Source: Candidatus Nitrosopumilus sp. (lineage in GTDB: Archaea > Thermoproteota > Nitrososphaeria > Nitrososphaerales > Nitrososphaeraceae). From it: a DNA stretch of 44,254 nucleotides. The DNA is taken from NCBI GenBank assembly GCA_013694585.1, contig JACDCB010000015.1, forward strand, positions 1 through 44,254. The letters run 5' to 3'. Shown here piece by piece: positions 17,140 to 25,863 of the stretch (position 1 is the stretch's first letter; each line of letters opens with the position of its first letter). The notes under the pieces are model-generated. The model did no database searches, had not been told where the DNA came from, and saw nothing but the letters and a program-made list of their open reading frames with translations. The position numbers and the translations under genes were made by a program.

Positions 17140-17795
17140 CAAATACACCTCACAAATCCATGGATTATGCCTCTTAGTACTACACCTTCATACCCTCCTG
17201 ATGATAATTCATATTTTTCTGGATACAACTCAATGAGTTCACTTACAAAGTTGTAAAATTCATTGTTAGAAAGATCGCAGGTTTCACATAACTCATCCCT
17301 AACGGAAGAAAGTTCTACCCAACCGATGGAAGTAGATCGATTCACTATTGCTTTGTCAAAGTGTTCTTTAAAGGTGTCGACAGATATTTGGTTATTATCA
17401 TACTCTACTCTATTGGAATCAATCTTTGTGTTACTAATTTTATCTTCGATTCTATTAAAGGAATTCTTAACTTCTGTTAATTCGCAGTCAATTTTTTCTA
17501 CATATTTAAATATGCTATCAGAGTAGTTATTGAGTTTCCTCTGAATACCTATAATAGAATCGTATAGATATTTGAATTTTATATCTGATAGGAGTAAATA
17601 ATCTAAATAGAATTCCTTACCCCAGCAATAAATGTATGTTCCTTTTTTAGATATGCATATTTTATCTTGTGACGTTAGTTCATTCAATTTATCCTCAAAA
17701 TTTTCCTCAGGATATTTTTTCTTTAATTCAGATTTCTTAACTCCGGCAGATCCAAAAGAATTAATATCATCATAGATCATATCTAAATTGGACAC
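17139..17795 (-). CDS. Winged-helix / coiled-coil protein coupled to the AAA ATPase
   Basis: A 218-residue protein with three visible parts. The N-terminus (about 1-65) has a winged-helix-like pattern (GVKKSELKKKYPEENFEDKL, then an ICISKKGTYIY wing). The centre (about 75-130) is a coiled coil with regular heptads (IQRKLNNYSDSIFKYVEKID). The C-terminus (about 150-218) looks like a second winged helix (STSIGWVELSSVRDELCE, ending YEGVVLRGIIHGFV). The start is GTG and the stop overlaps the ATG of the ATPase gene. The design suggests a dimeric DNA-binding adaptor that recruits or loads the ATPase. No family name is known to me. Confidence 0.75.
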   Translation of the reverse strand: MSNLDMIYDDINSFGSAGVKKSELKKKYPEENFEDKLNELTSQDKICISKKGTYIYCWGKEFYLDYLLLSDIKFKYLYDSIIGIQRKLNNYSDSIFKYVEKIDCELTEVKNSFNRIEDKISNTKIDSNRVEYDNNQISVDTFKEHFDKAIVNRSTSIGWVELSSVRDELCETCDLSNNEFYNFVSELIELYPEKYELSSGGYEGVVLRGIIHGFVRCI

Positions 17796-18047
17796 AATAG
17801 CAAAATAAAAAAACAGGATAAAAAAAAGATAGTGAATAAAAAATAATTATACTGTAAAAAAAAATAAACAAATATAAGAATTAATACGTCTGAGTGAGAT
17901 CCATGGGAATGATGATACTTTTGTCTGATAAAATGATGATGATAGCACTAGGGTATCTGACCTAATTTATAAATATTATGACCGTCTGAAATCTGAGTTA
18001 ACATATACATTAATAAATATTCTTTTGGCAATAATTCTACAGTTAAG

Positions 18048-18362
18048 TTGTCCGATAATGATAAAAGATATGATGAAACCGTCGGTATAGATGAAATAAC
18101 TAAAAGAACTAATAGATTACTCGATGAATTTAAGGAAAATTATATAAAGAACAATAAAAATGATTTTATTAATGATGCAATAACAAATATGGTTGTTTGT
18201 TGCAAGACATATGAAAAAATTTTCGCAGGCTTCATAATTGTATCTCAACGAAATAATATGCCCCAAGAATTAATAGAAGGGTTCGTAAAATGGTCTACCG
18301 GACAGCTTGAGGACCTCAAGGAAAAAATTCAAGAAATAGACAAAAAAAGAGATATGCGATAA
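18048..18362 (+). CDS. Hypothetical protein, 104 aa, helical
   Basis: Unrecognised, charged and mostly helical protein rich in Lys, Glu, Asp and Asn, with no membrane segment. A short conserved-looking core (AITNMVVCCKTYEKIFAGFI) is flanked by polar helices. The start is TTG at 18048, with a TATA-like tacattaataaata about 35-40 bases upstream. It is divergent from the winged-helix/ATPase operon across about 250 AT-rich bases, so it could share its regulation, but nothing proves this. Confidence 0.6.
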   Translation: MSDNDKRYDETVGIDEITKRTNRLLDEFKENYIKNNKNDFINDAITNMVVCCKTYEKIFAGFIIVSQRNNMPQELIEGFVKWSTGQLEDLKEKIQEIDKKRDMR

Positions 18363-18438
18363 TTGTGGCCTGTTTTTAGAATTATGCATGTATCGAATGA
18401 GTTAAATTCAGGAATAGAGTTTTTAATATTGAAAACTT

Positions 18439-19353
18439 GTGTCATTGAGTGGTCGAGTAGAATCTTCTGCGATTAAAGATTATATCGAGGTTTCAAAGCC
18501 GCGAATTGTAATTGTACTTGTCATTACAGCGGTGACCTCTATGCTTGCAGCGACTAGATTTGACGGTTCACCAAATTCGGCATGGGATATTTCTGGATGG
18601 AAATTGTTGTTCTTGGTCATTTGTGGATCCCTTTCCTCAATGGGCGCAAGTGCAATTAATCAATTTTATGATAAGAACATTGACAATTTGATGGTAAGAA
18701 CAGCCAAGAGACCGATTCCTTCAGGTAGATTGAAGGCAAATAATGTTTTGATATACGGCCTGGCTCTGAGTGTTATATCGGTTACACTCGCATGGTTCAC
18801 CTTAAATCCAATGGCAACTTTTATGATAGGGTTAGGAATTTTTTTCTACGTAGTTATTTACACGTTACTTCTTAAGAGAAGAAATGTCTGGAATATTGTA
18901 ATAGGGGGATTTGCAGGAAGCGCAGCTGCTATGGCTGGTTGGGCAACAACCACAAATAGTATAGACGTTTTGGGATTTTTGGTAGGATGGATTGTCTTTA
19001 TGTGGACACCACCACATTTTTGGTGCCTCGCGATCAATAAAAGGGAAGAATACTCTAAAGCCAAAATACCTATGTTACCAGTTATATATGGTAACCAAAT
19101 AACAGCTAAATACATATTTATAAATTCTTTGATATTGATTCCCTATTCACTTTCATTATATTTTTTTGGATTAGGAATTTTATATTTAGGTGTGGCAGTA
19201 GTGTCTGGATCACTAATGACTTTCTACCATTACAAACTTTTAAAGAATCCAACTCCGGAACTAGCCTGGAAAGCATATAAGGTAACAGCACCCTACTTAG
19301 TAATAATTTTTGTAGCAATTGCCCTTGACTCTTTATGGTACTTTAGATTTTAA
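18439..19353 (+). CDS. ctaB: Heme O synthase (protoheme IX farnesyltransferase)
   Basis: Membrane prenyltransferase of the UbiA family that attaches a farnesyl or geranylgeranyl group to heme B, giving heme O for heme-copper oxidases of the respiratory chain. The first prenyl-diphosphate site is visible as INQFYDKNIDNLMVRTAKRP near residues 72-91. The loop WTPPHFWCLAI near residue 190 is specific to CtaB/CyoE. Seven or more hydrophobic segments span the rest. The length of 304 is typical. The start is GTG at 18439, with a possible TTG two codons later. No oxidase genes are adjacent. Confidence 0.96.
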   Translation: MSLSGRVESSAIKDYIEVSKPRIVIVLVITAVTSMLAATRFDGSPNSAWDISGWKLLFLVICGSLSSMGASAINQFYDKNIDNLMVRTAKRPIPSGRLKANNVLIYGLALSVISVTLAWFTLNPMATFMIGLGIFFYVVIYTLLLKRRNVWNIVIGGFAGSAAAMAGWATTTNSIDVLGFLVGWIVFMWTPPHFWCLAINKREEYSKAKIPMLPVIYGNQITAKYIFINSLILIPYSLSLYFFGLGILYLGVAVVSGSLMTFYHYKLLKNPTPELAWKAYKVTAPYLVIIFVAIALDSLWYFRF

Positions 19354-19393
19354 AGTCAGATTCGGATGCTTGAAGAGATGTTCACTTAATTTA

Positions 19394-19627
19394 TCATTCT
19401 GTTAATTCGATTCTTTTCTTATCTTTTGTCAACCAACTGACCCTAATGAGACCATAAATTTCCAAGTCCAGCAATACTTTATTGAATTCGTCTTCTAATA
19501 CGCTCACACCATCTTTAGACATAGAATTAAGTAAATCCTGATCGGTAGTAGTACCGATCTGTTTAATTTTTTCAAATATAATATTCCTTATAGGATAATT
19601 CACATTATCAATTCTAACTTGGAGCAT
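19394..19627 (-). CDS. Small winged-helix-like protein, 77 aa
   Basis: A compact 77-residue protein with helix-turn-helix-like spacing (DQDLLNSMSKDG, then VLEDEFNKVLLDLEIYGLIR) and a closing wing-like strand pair (VSWLTKDKKRIEL). It is probably a DNA-binding or protein-binding winged helix. It lies 40 bases downstream of cdc48 on the same strand and may be co-transcribed with it. The family name is unknown to me, but the pattern is typical of conserved thaumarchaeal small proteins. Confidence 0.7.
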   Translation of the reverse strand: MLQVRIDNVNYPIRNIIFEKIKQIGTTTDQDLLNSMSKDGVSVLEDEFNKVLLDLEIYGLIRVSWLTKDKKRIELTE

Positions 19628-19666
19628 ATTATAGGTTTAGAAATAAAATATTTTTTTATTAACTAA

Positions 19667-21871
19667 TTAACCATAAAATATTTTGTCATGAAATTTCGGA
19701 ATTGCGGTTGTCAACTTTTTTTCTATTGATGAATACCAGTTATGTACATCATTTGTTATTGATGGTTTGACGGTGTTAAGAGCTTCTTCGAAATCGATAT
19801 TAAATATCGTGTCTGAATTTTTATGAATCGCATTAATTGCCGCAAATCTACATAGGGCTACTAGATCTGCTCCACTGAATCCTTTAGTTAGCGATGATAT
19901 TTTGTTCAAATCCACATCAGAAGATATAGGCATGACAGTGGTTATTTTTAACAAAATATCGTATCTAGAAATCTCGTCTGGTGGATTGACAAATATTATG
20001 AGATCAAATCTTCCGGGCCTCAAAAGCGAAGTATCCAAGAGATCGGGTCTGCTAGTTATTCCTATTACTATAACTCCAAAGTTACCAGAATCATCCATTT
20101 CAGACAAGATTTGAGATAAAACTCTTTCATTTCCAGAAACATCATCCGAGGTACGTGGTCGACCGAGAGAATCCAATTCATCGAAAACTACTATGCACGG
20201 AGATGAGGAGCGAGCTTTCCTAAATATTTCTCTAATAGCCTTTTCCGATTCTCCTACCCATTTTGATAACACTTCTGGCCCGCGAACAAAAATGATATTC
20301 ATGGAACCTTCGTTTGCAAAGGATTTCGCCAGCAGGGTCTTACCGCATCCAGATGGACCAAATATTAATGCGCCCTTAGCTGGCTTTATTCCCATTTTCA
20401 AAAATTTTTCTGGAGATATAATTGGAGACAATAGGTTTTCCTTAAGAAGGCTTTTTTCCTTAACTAGACCTCCGACTTCGTCCCAAGTAATATTTGTTGG
20501 TTCAACATAAAATTCTCTTAGGGCAGTTGGGATTATTTCCTTCATAGCATTGAGGAAATCCTGTTGATTAATTCTTATACTGTTCAAAATTTCAGAAGGC
20601 ACTTGATTTTGATTCTCTAAATCAAAATCTGTAAGGGTTCTTCTTATAGATTTCATTGCAGCTTCTCTAGACAGAGCCTTGATGTCCGCACCTGTATATC
20701 CATTCAATAATTTTGCCAAATCTTTTAATTGAATGTCTGAATCAAGCGGCATTTCATGCGTATGGATTTTTAGTATTTCGAATCTTCCATCCACATTATG
20801 AATTCCTATTTCTATTTCACGATCAAATCTACCTGGCCTTCTCAAAGCTGGGTCCAAACTGTCGGGTCTGTTTGTAGCTCCTAATACAACCACATTCCCT
20901 CTATCAGACATTCCATCCATTAAAGCTAATAATTGTGCTACAACCCTTTTTTCCACATCGCCAAACGTATCTTCTCTCTTAGGTGCAATGGCATCAATTT
21001 CATCAATGAAAATAATACTAGGGGCTGATTCTTTGGCTTTTTGAAAAATCTCTCTTAGTTTGCTTTCCGTTTCTCCATAATACTTGTTCACAATTTCAGG
21101 TCCATTAATGATATAAAAATTTGCTTTAGATTCAGCTGCCAATGCTTTGGCAATAAGGGTTTTTCCGCATCCAGGAGGACCAAAAAGGAGAATACCTTTA
21201 TGGGGTTCGATTCCTATTTTTGAAAATACTTCCGGATGCCTGAGTGGAAGCTCCACTATTTCCCTCAACCGTGTGATTTGAATTTTCAAGCCACCGATTT
21301 GCTCGTATGTTACATGATAACTATCATGATAGAGTTTTTCTATGCCCGTCCTGATCGCTATTTTGGTAAACTTAGTGATTTTTACCACTTCTCGAGGCAT
21401 CGTGCTATGGACCTTAAACTCCAAAGATGTGCCTAAGAAATTTAGAGTGAACTGCTCACCTTTAGTCACAGGATATCCATCAAATCGATTATTTAGATAC
21501 AAATTAAATTCATCTGAAAAATTCTTAGAAGTACTGCACGACAATATTATTCTCTCAGCAGGTTTTGGATCAGTCTTTTTGACCAATACATAATCATTCA
21601 GGCTAATGCCTGCATTTTGTCGTGTCTGACCATCAATATGAATACAACTGTTTTTTTTACTCTTATCCTCAAAACCAAAAACGGATACGGTTGTTATTTT
21701 CTTTCCGGCAATCTCTATTATATCACCGTTAGAAACGCCCAATTTCTCCATCGAAATGCTATCTAGGATCGCTTTTTTCTTTCCTACATCCTTGATTCGA
21801 CACTCTGCAACTTTCATCTTGATAGTTGTTGCTTTGTGGGAACCAGTAAGAGATTTATCTTTTTTTTTCAA
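19667..21871 (-). CDS. cdc48: Cdc48/VAT AAA ATPase
   Basis: Hexameric unfoldase that extracts and unfolds proteins, feeding the archaeal proteasome. An N-domain (about 20-180, double-psi barrel type) precedes two AAA modules. D1 has Walker A GPPGCGKT (231-238) with [16 protein letters not shown]2 has GPSGCGKT (about 505-512) with [14 protein letters not shown]. Both have second-region-of-homology Arg fingers ([22 protein letters not shown]). The length of 734 is typical. The C-terminus ends in F-Y-G, matching the HbYX motif used to dock on the 20S proteasome. The longest frame starts with TTG; Met19 (21817) may be the true start. The Ser in the D2 P-loop in place of Pro is a minor difference. 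Confidence 0.96.
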   Translation of the reverse strand: MKKKDKSLTGSHKATTIKMKVAECRIKDVGKKKAILDSISMEKLGVSNGDIIEIAGKKITTVSVFGFEDKSKKNSCIHIDGQTRQNAGISLNDYVLVKKTDPKPAERIILSCSTSKNFSDEFNLYLNNRFDGYPVTKGEQFTLNFLGTSLEFKVHSTMPREVVKITKFTKIAIRTGIEKLYHDSYHVTYEQIGGLKIQITRLREIVELPLRHPEVFSKIGIEPHKGILLFGPPGCGKTLIAKALAAESKANFYIINGPEIVNKYYGETESKLREIFQKAKESAPSIIFIDEIDAIAPKREDTFGDVEKRVVAQLLALMDGMSDRGNVVVLGATNRPDSLDPALRRPGRFDREIEIGIHNVDGRFEILKIHTHEMPLDSDIQLKDLAKLLNGYTGADIKALSREAAMKSIRRTLTDFDLENQNQVPSEILNSIRINQQDFLNAMKEIIPTALREFYVEPTNITWDEVGGLVKEKSLLKENLLSPIISPEKFLKMGIKPAKGALIFGPSGCGKTLLAKSFANEGSMNIIFVRGPEVLSKWVGESEKAIREIFRKARSSSPCIVVFDELDSLGRPRTSDDVSGNERVLSQILSEMDDSGNFGVIVIGITSRPDLLDTSLLRPGRFDLIIFVNPPDEISRYDILLKITTVMPISSDVDLNKISSLTKGFSGADLVALCRFAAINAIHKNSDTIFNIDFEEALNTVKPSITNDVHNWYSSIEKKLTTAIPKFHDKIFYG

Positions 21872-21898
21872 TTGAATCCGGATGCTAATTTTTAGATA

Positions 21899-22180
21899 TT
21901 ATTTCATCTTTACAGACTGTCTGCTGATATTGATGACTTGAATTTCTCCAGCTCCTTCTATTTTTTTTATGGATTCTTCCAGTTTTTCCATCTCTCCTTC
22001 AGCATCATCCAATAAGAAATCACCCACAAGAGCGGTTAAGCCAAATGCTATTGGCTCTTTAGCGTGTGCCTTCAAGTCCATACCCTCAGGAACACTTGAT
22101 TTCAGATTATTTGCGAGTGCGTCCATATCACTTTCTGAATCTGCCGGTAGAATTTTGATCCGTGCTACAAGTCTAGCCAT
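21899..22180 (-). CDS. ef1b: Translation elongation factor aEF-1 beta
   Basis: Nucleotide-exchange factor that reloads aEF-1 alpha with GTP. The product begins MARLVARIKILPADSESD and has the small ferredoxin-like fold of archaeal EF-1 beta (about 90 residues), including KEPIAFGLTALVGDFLLDDAE and the closing EIQVINISRQSVK strand. A longer in-frame extension (to 22216) runs through the end of the upstream gene and is not part of the protein, so I place the start at the ATG at 22180. It lies five bases after the stop of the zinc-ribbon gene, a pairing known in many archaea. Confidence 0.95.
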   Translation of the reverse strand: MARLVARIKILPADSESDMDALANNLKSSVPEGMDLKAHAKEPIAFGLTALVGDFLLDDAEGEMEKLEESIKKIEGAGEIQVINISRQSVKMK

Positions 22181-22185
22181 TTTAA

Positions 22186-22365
22186 TTACGGCCCCTCGAA
22201 TCCACAACCTACACATTTGTAAGGTCTGGCAAATTCCCTACAGCTCTGACATCTCCAGATTATAACATACCCACAATTTGGACAATAGAATCTTACACAT
22301 GCATCGTTAGGCATGATAGGTCTGTTACAAGAAGTACAAACAGGTAATTGTAACTGCTTTGACAT
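22186..22365 (-). CDS. Zinc-ribbon RNA/DNA-binding protein paired with aEF-1 beta
   Basis: A 59-residue protein, read directly from the nucleotides, starting MSKQLQLPVCTSCNRPI. It has four Cys pairs: CTSC (10-13), CPNC (28-31), CQSC (39-42) and CVGC (51-54), so two zinc ribbons in tandem. This is the DUF1610-like HVO_2753-type small zinc-finger protein that precedes aEF-1 beta in many archaeal genomes. Its C-terminal CGFEGP is also typical. The two genes are separated by five bases and must be co-transcribed. The exact function is unknown; a ribosome-related role is assumed. Confidence 0.93.
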   Translation of the reverse strand: MSKQLQLPVCTSCNRPIMPNDACVRFYCPNCGYVIIWRCQSCREFARPYKCVGCGFEGP

Positions 22366-22391
22366 GTTATCTAAAGACCTGCAAACCGCAT

Positions 22392-23582
22392 TTATATCTT
22401 GCTTAGATCTTTAACTATTTTGCGATATTCATTTCCCAAGAGAGTCGACATCAAATTTATGCTCATTTGAGTATTCAAGAAGCGTTTAAGAGCAAAAGAA
22501 TGAAAATCAAAATCTCCTGTTGAAGAGATCTTTTCTATGGTGTTTTTCGATATATCAGAAAATAATTTGTCCAAGGCCTTATTATCTAGCCGTTCAAGTA
22601 TTCGCCTAAATAAGAGCAACTTATCAAACTCACTTCCAAATCGAGTCAACCAATTATTTTCATATTGGTCTAATGACGAGGAACCATTACCTTCTAAAAT
22701 TGATTCAGATATTGCACGGCCAGCATAAATTCCTCCCATTCCTCCCGTATATATCCCTCCTGCAGTCGTAGGTTTAGTCTGCCCTGCAGCATCCCCTACA
22801 ATGACGGTTTTACCGTTAAAAAACGGCTTGACATACCCACTAATCCATATAGGAGCATAAATCTTTCTGACGATCGAATATGGCTTGCCCCGGGTTTCTA
22901 AGAATCGTTCAATGGATAGATTCGGATTTATATTTTTCCCTGCTACGCCTACTTTGCCTTTTCCTTCACCAGTTGGAATTATCCAGGCAAAAAAACCAGG
23001 GTATAAATCAGAATCAAAAATTACCTCTATGGTGTCTTTCATTATCCATGGGGCATAAACTTCAAACTGTCCCGATGGAATTATGTTCCTCTTACCTTTG
23101 TTTACTAATGTCCCAACCCCCCGTGCATCAACAAAAAACTTGCTAACAAATACTTTTCCACCTTGGATCTTAACTTTGAATTGACTCTCTTCAAAACTAA
23201 CTGAAATAATAGAACTCCTAGTGTTAATCTCAGCGCCATTTTTCTGAGCCTGAAGTGCTAGCTCCTTATCAAAAGATCTTCTATCTATTACTATAACCCT
23301 TTGATTTTCAGAATTTATGTCAAAAGAGCTATTCTGGGTCCGAATAACGGCACTCTTTATTTCATTATCAATTGTTTTCAATCTAGGGATTATTCCTAGA
23401 TTTTCAAGGGCTTTTTGGCTGACAACGCCCCCGCAATGTTCTGGTGTTCCAATTTCGTGATCTTCTTCTAGAACTAGAACTTTAAGTCCTTTAGACGACA
23501 TTTCGCGTGCCGTCAAAAGTCCAGATACACTTCCACCACCGACTATGGCATCATAATAGTCTGCTTTTAATGCTGAAGTCAA
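22392..23582 (-). CDS. FAD-dependent geranylgeranyl reductase
   Basis: Flavoenzyme that reduces the double bonds of geranylgeranyl chains of archaeal membrane lipids (digeranylgeranylglycerophospholipid reductase family). The Rossmann dinucleotide loop VGGGSVSGLLTARE lies at residues 14-27. The family CGGVVS motif follows HEIGTPEH near residue 52. The FAD-binding GDAAGQTKPTTAGGIYTG lies near residues 262-279. The length of 396 is typical. The start is TTG at 23582. It follows a 403-base spacer. Thaumarchaea carry several paralogues, and which one acts on core lipids rather than menaquinone or chlorophyll-like substrates cannot be decided here. Confidence 0.9.
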   Translation of the reverse strand: MTSALKADYYDAIVGGGSVSGLLTAREMSSKGLKVLVLEEDHEIGTPEHCGGVVSQKALENLGIIPRLKTIDNEIKSAVIRTQNSSFDINSENQRVIVIDRRSFDKELALQAQKNGAEINTRSSIISVSFEESQFKVKIQGGKVFVSKFFVDARGVGTLVNKGKRNIIPSGQFEVYAPWIMKDTIEVIFDSDLYPGFFAWIIPTGEGKGKVGVAGKNINPNLSIERFLETRGKPYSIVRKIYAPIWISGYVKPFFNGKTVIVGDAAGQTKPTTAGGIYTGGMGGIYAGRAISESILEGNGSSSLDQYENNWLTRFGSEFDKLLLFRRILERLDNKALDKLFSDISKNTIEKISSTGDFDFHSFALKRFLNTQMSINLMSTLLGNEYRKIVKDLSKI

Positions 23583-23985
23583 AATTTATGAATAATATTA
23601 AGTTGACAATTATTTATTCTATAGAGTATCAGTATCAAAAACCTAGCTGATAATCGATCTAAAAGTACAAGTTGAAACATAGGCTGAATGAACATCAGGA
23701 TAGGAGTTGATCTATGAAGGATATGATAAGTTACTTTTTCGAATTAGATTATTAGGGTATTAATTGAAGACCTATCAATTGAAGTGAAGCAAAAAGGTTA
23801 TCGATGGATCACATCATAAAAACACATCAATTCTCATAGACAGAACTATATCATTGAGTTGTTTGTAGTAGAGTCACTGCTTACACCCCTCAAAAAAAAT
23901 TATAAATTCGGTTTAGTTTAATTAGAATGCAATTTATGAAATAGAACTGGAATAGTTTCCTGAGTATCCAACTCTATGTAGTCTA
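23583..23985. other. Intergenic region, no gene seen
   Basis: This is 403 bases between pgk and the geranylgeranyl reductase gene, both on the minus strand. It is AT-rich with many stops in all frames. It should contain the reductase promoter near its left end and the pgk terminator near its right end. A run of seven to eight A follows CCCCTC near 23886-23900. No RNA gene was recognised. Confidence 0.4.
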
Positions 23986-25188
23986 TCAATTTCTTAAAAT
24001 ATCTATTCCAGGCATTTCATCTCCAGCTAAAAATCTGAGCGTAGCGCCCCCTCCTGTAGATACATGAGTTACTTCCTTTTCAGAAACCCCAGATATCTTC
24101 ATGGCCTCAAGAGTGTCACCTCCACCAATCAAGGTCTTTACTCCTCTCCAATATGCCAATGCCATGCTTACAGCAACACTCTTAGTTCCATTAGAAAATA
24201 TCTCTTTTTCAAAGTACCCCATTGGTCCATTCCAAAAAATTGTACCCAAGCCATTATTATGAATTTCAAAACTAAACTTTTGAATTGTCTTATCTCCAAT
24301 GTCAAACCCTTTCATGTTTTTTGGAATATCGGCTTCAACAATCTGATATTGACTACTATTATCAGAAGGAGCCACTTTGTGGTCTACCGGCAGAATTATC
24401 TTATCACTATGATCCTCTAATGCCTTAGTAGCCCATGGTAAGTAGTCTTCTTCAATAAGTGAATCTCCCACAGAATAACCTTTTGCCTTAAGGAATGTAT
24501 ATGAAGCAGCACCACCTATGAGGACTTTATCAGCTTTGGGTAAAAGATGATTCAGAGCTCCAATTTTATCCTTGATTTTCACACCTCCTATTACCAGAGT
24601 AAAGGGGGTTGAAGGATTTTCTCTCAGTAGGGATAAGTATTGCAATTCCTGGGCAAGACTAAAACCAGCAATCCTAGTGTCAAAATACTTGGCAGTTCCA
24701 TAAGTAGAAGAGTGTTTTCTATGGGATGTACTAAATGCATCGTTTACGTAAATATCAGCGTAATTAGCAAGTTTTTCAGAAAATACCGGATCATTTTTTT
24801 CCTCTTCGGAGTAGAATCTCAAATTTTCAAGTAACAAGACGTCGCCATTTTTCAAACCATTTACCATATCAATAGTATCCTTACCTATACAATCATCTGC
24901 AAAATTAATTCCGGCATTAAAAGAGGATAACATTTCGCCCAGTTTTTTTGATACAGGTCGTAAAGAATGTCGTAAGTCTTTGCCCGAAGGTCTACCTAAA
25001 TGGGATGCCAGAATAACTTTGGCTCCTCGCTTTACTAAATATTCTATAGTTGGAATTGCAGATCTTATTCTATAATCTTCACTAACTGCATTATCTTTAA
25101 CCGTCACATTAAAATCAACACGAACAAATATTCTCTTATTAAGATAAAACCGATCGTCAAAATCTGTAATAAATTTTATCTGTTCCAT
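23986..25188 (-). CDS. pgk: Phosphoglycerate kinase
   Basis: Transfers phosphate between 1,3-bisphosphoglycerate and ADP; in an autotrophic thaumarchaeon it would mainly run in the gluconeogenic direction. Substrate-binding segments seen are RVDFNVTVKD, ASHLGRPSG and DAFSTSHRKHSST. Nucleotide-binding parts are GGVKIKDKIG, FWNGPMGYFE and the C-terminal GGGDTLEAM with STGGGATLRFLAG. The length of 400 is normal and the frame is intact. The ATG start is at 25188. It lies between rpl10e and a long spacer. Confidence 0.98.
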   Translation of the reverse strand: MEQIKFITDFDDRFYLNKRIFVRVDFNVTVKDNAVSEDYRIRSAIPTIEYLVKRGAKVILASHLGRPSGKDLRHSLRPVSKKLGEMLSSFNAGINFADDCIGKDTIDMVNGLKNGDVLLLENLRFYSEEEKNDPVFSEKLANYADIYVNDAFSTSHRKHSSTYGTAKYFDTRIAGFSLAQELQYLSLLRENPSTPFTLVIGGVKIKDKIGALNHLLPKADKVLIGGAASYTFLKAKGYSVGDSLIEEDYLPWATKALEDHSDKIILPVDHKVAPSDNSSQYQIVEADIPKNMKGFDIGDKTIQKFSFEIHNNGLGTIFWNGPMGYFEKEIFSNGTKSVAVSMALAYWRGVKTLIGGGDTLEAMKISGVSEKEVTHVSTGGGATLRFLAGDEMPGIDILRN

Positions 25189-25304
25189 AAAATAGAGAAA
25201 AATTATTCGTTATAAAATATTTGTTGTGAATTTTAGCACATGGGAAAAAATTGAATCTAAATGATATATATTCTTGAGGCTTAACCCTGAGCCATTATTT
25301 TGAT

Positions 25305-25811
25305 TCAGGTTGTTTCCTTTTTAATAGGAGTTACTTTAGTAATCGTTGGACATCCCAATTTACTTGAAGCCACTTTGAATGCCTTTTTAGCTAATTCCAA
25401 GTTTTCCTTCGTGACGTGAGCTTCATAAATAGTTCGTCCTCGTTCTACTCGGGCGGCTAAGCCTGTGGCTTTACCGAATGCACGTCTCATTCCCTCCTGG
25501 AGACGATCTGCTCCTGCCGTAGCTATCATCTTATTTTCCCTCAAAATTACATGCGGATATACCCTTAGTCTTGCAAAAAAGCTCATATCACCTGCTTGAG
25601 CCATTGTTTTATTAGCTGCTAGTCTAGCAGCTTCAAGAGAGTTATGACGAATTTGAATCCGTTCTGTAACAGTCAGTTCAAGTAAATAATCATAATTACC
25701 CTTCGGTTGCCCGGATGCAAACCTGGCAATTTTAATTTGAGGTTTACCTTTAATGTACTCACGCCTTACGTACGGCATACCACGAATTTCTCTATAATTA
25801 ACACCTTTCAC
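25305..25811 (-). CDS. rpl10e: Large-subunit ribosomal protein L10e (uL16 family)
   Basis: Component of the 50S subunit near the tRNA corridor, equivalent to bacterial L16. It starts MKGVNYREIRGMPYVRREYI, has the central LTVTERIQIRHNSLEAARL region and FARLRVYPHVILRENK, and keeps the AGADRLQEGMRRAFGK loop. At 168 residues it is the archaeal length. The start codon is GTG. It is divergent from endA across a spacer of about 50 bases that must hold both promoters. Confidence 0.97.
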   Translation of the reverse strand: MKGVNYREIRGMPYVRREYIKGKPQIKIARFASGQPKGNYDYLLELTVTERIQIRHNSLEAARLAANKTMAQAGDMSFFARLRVYPHVILRENKMIATAGADRLQEGMRRAFGKATGLAARVERGRTIYEAHVTKENLELAKKAFKVASSKLGCPTITKVTPIKKETT

Positions 25812-25863
25812 AATTATTCTTCTCTAATAAATAAATGAGGCTGCTGGCTGTGATTTATTTGTT

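Noticed and set aside
22181-22216. N-terminal extension of aEF-1 beta
   Set aside because: The extra 12 codons run through the end of the upstream zinc-ribbon gene in another frame; the ATG at 22180 gives the normal protein.
24064-24420. A 118-codon plus-strand frame inside pgk
   Set aside because: Shadow of the phosphoglycerate kinase gene, which is complete and carries all motifs.
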